DNA of 64,000 bases from Acidipropionibacterium virtanenii (GTDB lineage: Bacteria; Actinomycetota; Actinomycetes; Propionibacteriales; Propionibacteriaceae). Where the stretch lies: the NCBI RefSeq assembly GCF_003325455.1, contig NZ_CP025198.1, forward strand, positions 992,001-1,056,000, in the 5' to 3' direction. Under the pieces are notes generated by a model. It saw only the letters and a program-made list of their open reading frames with translations, did no database searches and was not told where the DNA came from. Positions 55,510 to 64,000 of the stretch are shown piece after piece. How positions within the stretch are numbered: position 1 is the first letter of the stretch; each line of letters starts with the position of its first letter. A program made the position numbers and the translations under genes.

Positions 55510-56033
55510 TCAGCTGTGGCCCGTTCCGCCACGCCTCGCACCAGGGCCGCCTGGCCGATGTGCTGAAGGGCGTCGGCCAGGATCGAGACGAGGCGGACCG
55601 ACAGCGTGACCGGTGGGTTCCAGGCGGCGTCGATGATCCGTCCGAGGTCGTCGACGCCGAGGCCGTCGATGAGGGCGTCGGTCTCGTCGCAGGTCTCGGT
55701 GAGGTACTCCAGCAGGTCGTCGACGGGGGCCACGACGTAGATGACGTCGTCGGGGTTCTGGCCGTAGCCGGTGGCTCCTGAACCCAGCCGGGCGGGCGGC
55801 AGTGACAGCCCGAGCCGGTCGGCCCATTCGTCCCAGAGCTGGGGCCCGCCGAGGGCCTGATGGATCTGGGAGTCGATCTCCCGGGCCGTGTGCCACAGCA
55901 GCCAGCAGATGGTGTTGGTGCCAGGGTTCACCTGATAGCGGGCGTGCTCCTCGGCCAGGCCGTCGCACACCGAGGCCGCCTCGTCGCGGATGCGTCCGAC
56001 GAGGTCATGCAGGATTACGGTCGCGTCGCTCAT
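55506..56033 (-). CDS. DinB/DUF664-like four-helix protein
   Basis: 175 residues. Two of the family's metal-ligand-type His segments are visible, LLWHTAREIDSQ (about 47) and DALQHIGQAALVRG near the C-terminus. Related actinobacterial proteins include mycothiol-dependent transferases and uncharacterised DUF664 proteins. The specific reaction cannot be assigned. Coupled (ATGA) to the membrane hydrolase downstream, and 52 bases from the glnS stop upstream. Confidence 0.75.
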   Translation of the reverse strand: MSDATVILHDLVGRIRDEAASVCDGLAEEHARYQVNPGTNTICWLLWHTAREIDSQIHQALGGPQLWDEWADRLGLSLPPARLGSGATGYGQNPDDVIYVVAPVDDLLEYLTETCDETDALIDGLGVDDLGRIIDAAWNPPVTLSVRLVSILADALQHIGQAALVRGVAERATAE

Positions 56034-56085
56034 GCCGTCACTCTATCGGGGGACGTCCACGAGGCCGGTGGAGGCGGCGCCGGGC

Positions 56086-57786
<1,701 letters not shown>

Positions 57787-57879
57787 GATCCGAAAATTAC
57801 CAGTAGCGCGGGGGGCGTCGCCCCTCCAGGGATCGTGGGAGCGCCTTCCGGGGCCATGTCCACTAGAATCGCGGCCATC
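57787..57879. promoter_or_regulatory. Divergent glnS / gltX promoter region
   Basis: On the minus strand TAATTT (57799-57794) sits 7 bases before glnS ATG. On the plus strand TAGAAT (57864-57869) sits 10 bases before gltX ATG. A GGGGC-GTC-GCCCC hairpin (57812-57824) lies between. Neither gene has a Shine-Dalgarno sequence. Confidence 0.55.
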
Positions 57880-59361
57880 ATGACTGATTCCCCGCACGCA
57901 CCCGCACGCACCCGAGTCGCCCCCTCACCGACCGGAGATCCCCACGTCGGCACCGCCTACATGGCTCTCTTCGACAAGGCCTGGGCGCGTCAGACCGGGG
58001 GGCAGTTCGTGCTTCGCATCGAGGACACCGATCGCAACCGCCTGGTGGCGGGGTCGGAGCAGCAGATCTACGACTCCCTCGACTGGTTGGGGCTGGGCCC
58101 CGACGAGAGCCCGCTGGTGGGCGGGCCGTACGCGCCGTACAAGCAGTCCGAGCGCGTGGAGACCTACCGGCCCTACGTCGATCAGCTCATCGCCGACGGC
58201 CACGCCTACTACTGCTGGTGCTCGCAGGACAGGCTCGCCGGGCTGCGCAGGGAGAGGGCCGAGGCCCACTCCTCGGACACCGGTTACGACCGGATGTGCC
58301 TGGGCATGACGAGGCAGGAGCGGGCGAAGCTGCCCGGATTCACCGAGACCCCGGTGGTGCGGATGCGGATCCCCGACGACGTCGAGCTGGCCTTCCACGA
58401 TCTCATCCGGGGCGAGGTGAAGGCCCCGCATCCCGATGACCAGGTGATCCTCAAGGCGGACGGCTTCCCCACCTACCACCTGGCCGTCGTCGTCGACGAC
58501 CACCTGATGGGCATCGACACCGTCGTGCGCGGGGAGGAGTGGATCTCCTCGACCCCCAAGCATCTGCTGCTCTACAAGTGGCTGGGCTGGCAGGCTCCGC
58601 AGTTCGCTCACATGCCGCTGCTGCGCAACGCCGACAGGTCCAAGATCTCCAAGCGCAAGAACCCGGCCGCGCGGCTGATGTGGTTCCGTGAGCAGGGTTA
58701 CCTGCCCGAGGCGCTGCGCAACTTCCTGCAGCTGCTGGCCTACCCGACCATCGCCGAGGGTGCTGAGATGGAGGGCTTCGAGTCCTTCGTCCGGAGGTTC
58801 CGCTGGGAGGACGTCTCCACCGGCGGCCCGGTCTTCGACACGACGAAGCTCGACTGGCTCAACGGTATGTACATCCGTTCTCTGGGCGTCGGGGAACTGG
58901 CCGACCGGGTGCTGAGGTATGCGGTGGAGGCGGGTCAGCTCTGCGATCCGTCGGACGCCGATGTCGTCACCCTGCGTGCTGCGATGCCACTGATCCAGGA
59001 GCGGTTGACGCTGCTGTCCGAGGCTGTGCCGAAGCTGGCCTTCCTGCTGGAGGCCGATGATCAGCTGGCCTTCGACGAGGACTCGGTGGCCAGGCTGAAG
59101 GGAGATCCGGCGGCGATCATCGCGGCGGCGATCGAGGTGCTCGGTGATCTGGACGAGTTCACCGCCGAGCCGGTCCAGGCCGCCCTGCGCGCCGGGATCT
59201 GCGAGACGATGGAGATCAAGCCCAGGGTGGCCTTCGCCCCGATCCGGGTGGCGGTGACGGGCTCGCGGGTCTCCCCGCCGCTCTTCGAGTCGATGGAGAT
59301 CCTCGGCAGGGACTCCACGCTGACCCGGCTCCGTCGCTTCGCCGAGACCCTCGCGCGCTGA
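57880..59361 (+). CDS. gltX: Glutamyl-tRNA synthetase
   Basis: 493 residues, class I synthetase. HIGH-type motif PHVGTAYMAL (21-30) and KMSKS-type KISKR at 255-259; LRIEDTDRNR for the ATP/amino-acid pocket. With GlnRS encoded next to it, a discriminating enzyme is expected, but this cannot be read directly. ATG 57880 gives the family start; in-frame GTG 57835 lacks support. Confidence 0.95.
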   Translation: MTDSPHAPARTRVAPSPTGDPHVGTAYMALFDKAWARQTGGQFVLRIEDTDRNRLVAGSEQQIYDSLDWLGLGPDESPLVGGPYAPYKQSERVETYRPYVDQLIADGHAYYCWCSQDRLAGLRRERAEAHSSDTGYDRMCLGMTRQERAKLPGFTETPVVRMRIPDDVELAFHDLIRGEVKAPHPDDQVILKADGFPTYHLAVVVDDHLMGIDTVVRGEEWISSTPKHLLLYKWLGWQAPQFAHMPLLRNADRSKISKRKNPAARLMWFREQGYLPEALRNFLQLLAYPTIAEGAEMEGFESFVRRFRWEDVSTGGPVFDTTKLDWLNGMYIRSLGVGELADRVLRYAVEAGQLCDPSDADVVTLRAAMPLIQERLTLLSEAVPKLAFLLEADDQLAFDEDSVARLKGDPAAIIAAAIEVLGDLDEFTAEPVQAALRAGICETMEIKPRVAFAPIRVAVTGSRVSPPLFESMEILGRDSTLTRLRRFAETLAR

Positions 59362-59395
59362 CCCTGGCGGGACCCCGACTCCCGGGCCTCGAGGT

Positions 59396-59471
59396 GGGGT
59401 TTTCTCCTCCCAACACGCCGTCCCGCGTCCCGCCAGAGCCCGGCCACGGCGTGTTGGGAGGAGAAATCCCC
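59396..59471. repeat. 26-base inverted repeat downstream of gltX
   Basis: Arms 59396-59421 and 59446-59471 match in 25 of 26 positions around a 24-base GC-rich centre. Core of each arm: TTCTCCTCCCAACACGCCGT and its complement. It starts 35 bases after the gltX stop and could be its terminator, but the arms are longer and less GC-pure than other terminators here, so a dispersed repeat element is possible. Confidence 0.6.
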
Positions 59472-59979
59472 GCGACTTCCCCCCGGATGGGGATCCCTCC
59501 CCTTCAATTTGGCGTCAGCCAGCGTGTGTGAGAGACTGTTCAGGTTGCTCCGAACGGGCCTCGTCGTGTCACCGGATGATTCTGTGGAAACATCCGAGAC
59601 GTAACGTCGCCCCGACCACCAGCTCCGAGTGGTACCGCCGTCGTGGCGGATCCTCCCGAAGCTAGGCCCACAGCCGGGTGATCGAGCCTCGGAGGAAGCA
59701 CAAATGCACAGTGTTCCCCGGTACATGTCCTTCCTGGATTCTTCTGGTGAGCTCGGTGTTGTGCGGCCTCGGATGCCCGACACACCCGACCTCGGGGGTC
59801 GGTGGTAGGAGCCGAAGGAGCCCTGTGGGTCACCCGGTGCCAGGCCTTGACGGTCGGGCGGTGGGCGGTCCATGTGGATCTGACAATGCGGGGTCCGGCG
59901 CCAGCCGGGTCCCATGCCGGAACCCTCTGGGCGTGCCGGAGTTATCCGGGCGCGGCAGGGACGAGTAGAAGGAACAACT
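59472..59979 (+). promoter_or_regulatory. S10 operon upstream region, no gene seen
   Basis: About 500 bases with no credible coding frame. TTGGCG (59509-59514) and GAGACT (59532-59537), spacer 17, could be a promoter, giving a leader of about 440 bases. TTGACG at 59847 has no good -10. The AGAAGGA just before rpsJ is its ribosome-binding site. Confidence 0.4.
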
Positions 59980-60291
59980 GTGGCGGGACAAAAGATCCGC
60001 ATCAGGCTGCGGGCCTACGACCACGAGGTCATCGACTCGTCGGCGCGCAAAATCGTCGACACGGTGACCCGTACGGGGGCCAAGGTTGCAGGCCCGGTGC
60101 CGCTTCCGACCGAGAAGAACGTGTTCTGTGTGATCCGTTCACCCCACAAGTACAAGGACAGCCGCGAGCACTTCGAGATGCGCACCCACAAGCGGCTCAT
60201 CGACATCCTCGACCCGACCCCGAAGACGGTTGACTCGCTCATGCGTCTCGACCTTCCGGCCGGCGTCGACATCGAGATCAAGCTTCCGTGA
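59980..60291 (+). CDS. rpsJ: 30S ribosomal protein S10
   Basis: 103 residues from GTG 59980, product (M)[25 protein letters not shown], standard S10 with the NusG/NusB-facing loop region intact. GAAGGA is 6 bases upstream. First gene of the S10 operon. A longer in-frame reading from 59914 is non-conserved. Confidence 0.97.
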   Translation: MAGQKIRIRLRAYDHEVIDSSARKIVDTVTRTGAKVAGPVPLPTEKNVFCVIRSPHKYKDSREHFEMRTHKRLIDILDPTPKTVDSLMRLDLPAGVDIEIKLP

Positions 60292-60302
60292 GGTTGAGCA
60301 GC

Positions 60303-60974
60303 ATGACCAATGAACGCACTGTGAAGGGCGTGCTGGGCACCAAGCTCGGCATGACCCAGCTGTGGGACGAGAACAATCGCATCGTCCCCGTGACCGTGAT
60401 CCAGGCCGGGCCCTGTGTGGTGACCCAGGTGCGCACCCCCGAGACCGACGGCTACTCCGCCGTCCAGCTCGGTTTCGGCGCCGTCAAGGCCAAGAACGTG
60501 ACCAAGCCGGAGGCCGGCCACTTCGAGCGTGCCGGGGTCACCCCCCGCAAGCACCTCGTCGAGCTGCGTACCGCCGACGCGTCCGAGTACACCCTCGGCC
60601 AGGAGGTCACCGCCGACGTCTTCGAGATCGCCGAGCTGGTCGACGTCACCGGGACCACCAAGGGTCATGGGACCGCCGGCGTCATGAAGCGCCACGGTTT
60701 CAAGGGCCTGCGCGCCACCCACGGCGTGCACCGCAAGCACCGCTCCCCGGGCTCCATCGGTGGATGCGCCACCCCCGGCAAGGTGCTCAAGGGTATGAGG
60801 ATGGCCGGCCGGATGGGCAATGACCGGGTCACCGTCCAGAACCTGCCGATCCACTCGGTCGACTCCGAGCGCGGGATCATCCTGGTCCGGGGCGCCGTTC
60901 CCGGCCCGAAGGGCTCCCTCCTCGTCGTCCGCAGCGCCGCCAAGCAGGCCGCCAAGAATGGGGATGCCGCATGA
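60303..60974 (+). CDS. rplC: 50S ribosomal protein L3
   Basis: 223 residues. Core segments [16 protein letters not shown] and the peptidyl-transferase-facing loop [30 protein letters not shown] 60303 is 11 bases after rpsJ; a GTG at 60288 overlapping the rpsJ stop is less likely. The stop overlaps rplD (ATGA). Confidence 0.97.
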   Translation: MTNERTVKGVLGTKLGMTQLWDENNRIVPVTVIQAGPCVVTQVRTPETDGYSAVQLGFGAVKAKNVTKPEAGHFERAGVTPRKHLVELRTADASEYTLGQEVTADVFEIAELVDVTGTTKGHGTAGVMKRHGFKGLRATHGVHRKHRSPGSIGGCATPGKVLKGMRMAGRMGNDRVTVQNLPIHSVDSERGIILVRGAVPGPKGSLLVVRSAAKQAAKNGDAA

Positions 60975-61864
60975 GCGAGAACAAGACCATCGACGTGCTG
61001 ACCGCCAAGGGCACCAAGTCCGGCTCCGTCGAGCTGCCGGGCGATGTCTTCGACGTGGCCACCAACGTCCCTCTGATCCACCAGGTGGTGGTGGCCCAGC
61101 AGGCCGCGGCCCGTCAGGGCACCCACTCCACCAAGACCCGCGGCGAGGTCGCCGGCGGCGGCAAGAAGCCGTGGCGCCAGAAGGGCACCGGCCGTGCCCG
61201 ACAGGGTTCCACCCGTTCCCCCCAGTGGGTCGGCGGTGGCATCGTGTTCGGCCCCCAGCCGCGCTCCTACGCCCAGCGCACCCCCAAGAAGATGGTGGCC
61301 GCCGCCCTGCGCGGTGCCCTGTCCGACCGGGCCCGCGACGGGCAGATCGTCGTGCTGGCCTCCCTGGTCGAGGGTGACAGGCCGTCGACCAAGGCCGCCA
61401 AGTCGGCGCTGTCGAAGCTCGGCGATCCCAAGCGGATCCTCGTCGTTCTCGACCGCGCGGACGAGACGTCCTGGCTTTCGGTGCGCAACCTCGCCGAGGT
61501 GCACGTCATCGTCGCCGACCAGCTCAACGCCTACGACGTCCTCAAGGCCGATCAGATCGTCTTCACCCGTGCCGCCCTCGCGGCATTCGTGGGTGACGAC
61601 GCGGCCGAGGCCGAGGTGCCCGAGACCGACGAGGCCGACCTGCACCCCTTCGGCGCCGATTCCTTCCGCGGTGACAACCCGCCCGAGGGATTCGACATCA
61701 AGGGCAACGAGAGCTCGATGAAGTTCCACACCCCGGAGTCGCCCTGGTACGGACGCACGATCGCCGAGGTCTGGTTCGCCACCACCGCGGCCGCCGAGGC
61801 TGCGGGATTCGTCAACGCCGTCAAGTCCGACAAGGGCTCTGCTGCTGAGGAGGACGCCAAGTGA
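60971..61864 (+). CDS. rplD: 50S ribosomal protein L4 with extra C-terminal domain
   Basis: 297 residues. Residues 1-207 are a complete L4 ([37 protein letters not shown]). After an acidic linker (208-240), residues about 241-285 form an added small domain: [20 protein letters not shown], then [16 protein letters not shown]. This pattern (IKGN...YH/FHTP.S..Y..T.AE.WF.T...A..AGF) resembles the small 'sunset'-type domain attached to various actinobacterial proteins. The tail ends in Ser/Glu/Lys. Typical L4 is about 205-225 residues. Overlaps rplC (ATGA) and rplW (GTGA). Confidence 0.95.
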   Translation: MSENKTIDVLTAKGTKSGSVELPGDVFDVATNVPLIHQVVVAQQAAARQGTHSTKTRGEVAGGGKKPWRQKGTGRARQGSTRSPQWVGGGIVFGPQPRSYAQRTPKKMVAAALRGALSDRARDGQIVVLASLVEGDRPSTKAAKSALSKLGDPKRILVVLDRADETSWLSVRNLAEVHVIVADQLNAYDVLKADQIVFTRAALAAFVGDDAAEAEVPETDEADLHPFGADSFRGDNPPEGFDIKGNESSMKFHTPESPWYGRTIAEVWFATTAAAEAAGFVNAVKSDKGSAAEEDAK

Positions 61865-62169
61865 GCGATCTCAAGATCCGCGACCCGCGCGACATCATCC
61901 TGGCGCCGGTCGTCTCCGAGAAGAGCTACGGCCTGCTCGACCAGAACGCGTACACGTTCCTGGTGAGGCCGACCGCCAACAAGACCGAGATCAAGATCGC
62001 CATCGAGCAGATCTTCGACGTCAAGGTCACCGCCGTGAACACGATGAACCGCAAGGGCAAGACGCGCCGCACCCGTGACGGGCTCGGCAAGCGCAAGGAC
62101 ACCAAGCGCGCCATCGTGACCGTGGCCGAGGGAGATCGCATCGATATCTTCGCCGGCCAGGGCGAGTGA
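61861..62169 (+). CDS. rplW: 50S ribosomal protein L23
   Basis: 102 residues from GTG 61861, overlapping the rplD stop. Core [23 protein letters not shown] and the tip loop [26 protein letters not shown]23 surrounds the peptide exit and docks trigger factor and SRP. Confidence 0.96.
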   Translation: MSDLKIRDPRDIILAPVVSEKSYGLLDQNAYTFLVRPTANKTEIKIAIEQIFDVKVTAVNTMNRKGKTRRTRDGLGKRKDTKRAIVTVAEGDRIDIFAGQGE

Positions 62170-62202
62170 GCCCGAGGCTAGGAAGACAAGGAACGAAGAT
62201 CC

Positions 62203-63039
<837 letters not shown>

Positions 63040-63054
63040 TTGGGAGTCTGAGGA

Positions 63055-63336
63055 ATGCCACGCAGTCTGAAGAAGGGCCCCTTCGTTGACGGGCATCTGG
63101 CCAAGAAGGTCGATGCGCAGAACGAGGCGGGTACGCACAACGTCATCAAGACCTGGTCGCGTCGTTCGATGGTGACCCCCGACATGATCGGGCACACCAT
63201 CGGCGTGCACGACGGTCGCAAGCATGTTCCGGTCTTCGTCACCGAGGCCATGGTCGGTCACAAGCTCGGGGAGTTCGCCCCGACTCGGACCTTCCGCGGT
63301 CACGTGAAGGACGACAAGAAGGCGCGCAGGCGCTGA
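63055..63336 (+). CDS. rpsS: 30S ribosomal protein S19
   Basis: 93 residues, full length: [43 protein letters not shown], and [24 protein letters not shown]. Binds 16S rRNA in the head with S13. Confidence 0.97.
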   Translation: MPRSLKKGPFVDGHLAKKVDAQNEAGTHNVIKTWSRRSMVTPDMIGHTIGVHDGRKHVPVFVTEAMVGHKLGEFAPTRTFRGHVKDDKKARRR

Positions 63337-63354
63337 CGAGAGGGAAGCTGATTC

Positions 63355-63819
63355 ATGAGCAACACTGAGAATGAGCCCAGCCGTCGCCGCGCCGCGCTGC
63401 TCGGTGACCGGGCTGGCTCCTTCGCCATCGCCCGTCACATCCGCATGAGCGCGAGCAAGTGCCGCCGTGTGGTGGACCTGGTCCGCGGGATGGACGCCTC
63501 CGAGGCGGTCGACCTGCTGAAGTTCCAGCCCCAGGCGGCGGCCGAGCCGGTGCGCAAGGTGGTGGCCTCCGCGGTCGCCAACGCCGAGCAGACCGAGGGC
63601 CTTCGTGGCGACGACCTGTATATCTCGCAGGCCTTCGTCGACGAGGGCACCACGATGCGGCGGATCCGCCCCCGTGCCAAGGGGTCGGCCAGTCGTATCC
63701 TCAAGCGCGGCGCCCACATCACTGTGGTCGTCGAGCCCAAGGACGCCCGTCCCGAGCCCAAGAAGGCCAAGAAGGGCCGTCCGACCACCGTCAAGACCGA
63801 GACCGAGAAGGGAGCCTGA
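63355..63819 (+). CDS. rplV: 50S ribosomal protein L22
   Basis: 154 residues. The core (about 20-125) includes [20 protein letters not shown] and the tunnel loop [21 protein letters not shown] short N-terminal extension and a Lys/Pro/Glu-rich tail of about 25 residues make it longer than the usual 110-115. Confidence 0.96.
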   Translation: MSNTENEPSRRRAALLGDRAGSFAIARHIRMSASKCRRVVDLVRGMDASEAVDLLKFQPQAAAEPVRKVVASAVANAEQTEGLRGDDLYISQAFVDEGTTMRRIRPRAKGSASRILKRGAHITVVVEPKDARPEPKKAKKGRPTTVKTETEKGA

Positions 63820-63822
63820 CAC

Positions 63823-64000
63823 ATGGGCCAGAAGATCAACCCCCATGGTTTCCGTCTCGGTGTGACGACCGATCACAAGACCCGCTGGTACGCCGAGAAG
63901 CAGTACGCCGAGCTCGTGGGTGAAGACGACAAGATCCGCGCATGGCTCAAGAAGAACCTTGAGCGCGCGGGCATCTCGTCCATCGAGATCGAGCGTCGCT
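63823..64000 (+). CDS. rpsC: 30S ribosomal protein S3 (3' truncated by window end)
   Basis: The first 59 codons: [20 protein letters not shown], then [19 protein letters not shown], the standard S3 N-terminus. It starts 3 bases after the rplV stop, in the usual S10-operon order. Confidence 0.95.
   Translation, partial: MGQKINPHGFRLGVTTDHKTRWYAEKQYAELVGEDDKIRAWLKKNLERAGISSIEIERR

Noticed and set aside
59540-60024. Small minus-strand ORFs in the S10 leader
   Set aside because: No ribosome-binding site, no coding bias and no motif; treated as leader.

Overview
This is a high-GC (strong G/C third-position bias) actinobacterial chromosome segment made almost entirely of housekeeping genes. The combination of a 14-gene nuo operon flanked by menaquinone genes, KorAB, the rpmG/MaoC/murB/tRNA-Trp/secE gene order, and an actinobacterial rpoB-rpoC-rpsL-rpsG-fusA-tuf-S10 order points to Propionibacteriaceae. 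A dairy or soil Acidipropionibacterium-like organism is my inference, not something the sequence proves. No rRNA, IS element, prophage or CRISPR array is visible.

Layout. (1) 1-17.8 kb: 3' end of a menaquinone-type geranylgeranyl reductase, then nuoA to nuoN (proton-pumping NADH:menaquinone oxidoreductase), almost every junction being an ATGA/GTGA overlap, then a long-chain polyprenyl diphosphate synthase. This block makes the quinone side chain, saturates it, and reduces the quinone with NADH. (2) 17.8-24.4 kb: a CitE-like lyase, a 640-base decayed or non-coding patch, and on the minus strand korA-korB (2-oxoglutarate:ferredoxin oxidoreductase) followed by an M13 metallopeptidase. (3) 24.4-28.5 kb: divergent from korA, a five-gene translationally coupled operon that starts with a miniature NuoB-NuoC-NuoI set with no NuoD partner, then an MptB-like mannosyltransferase and a 3-hydroxyisobutyryl-CoA hydrolase-like protein. 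This three-protein iron-sulfur module beside a ferredoxin-dependent enzyme is the most unusual thing in the window. (4) 28.5-34.3 kb: exonuclease III and YajQ on the minus strand; then tRNA-Tyr, tRNA-Thr, tRNA-Met, rpmG, two MaoC-like dehydratases, murB and an aspartate-type aminotransferase. (5) 34.5-47.0 kb: tRNA-Trp, secE, nusG, rplK, rplA, an attenuator-bearing leader, rplJ, rplL, rpoB, rpoC. (6) 47.2-53.5 kb: a secreted Ser/Thr/Pro-rich protein ending in LPSTGV, a small unknown minus-strand gene, then rpsL, rpsG, fusA, tuf. (7) 53.6-59.4 kb: an insertion relative to the usual actinobacterial tuf-rpsJ order: a membrane alpha/beta hydrolase, a DinB-like protein, glnS (all minus) and divergent gltX. 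(8) 60.0-64.0 kb: start of the S10 operon (rpsJ, rplC, rplD with an extra C-terminal domain, rplW, rplB, rpsS, rplV, 5' part of rpsC).

Strong GC-rich hairpins separate most transcription units, and -35/-10 pairs are visible ahead of the tRNAs, rplJ, rpoB and rpsL. Three starts (hadA-like, glnS, gltX) have a -10-like hexamer so close to the start codon that leaderless mRNAs are likely. Family assignments come from reading conserved motifs; no database search was run.
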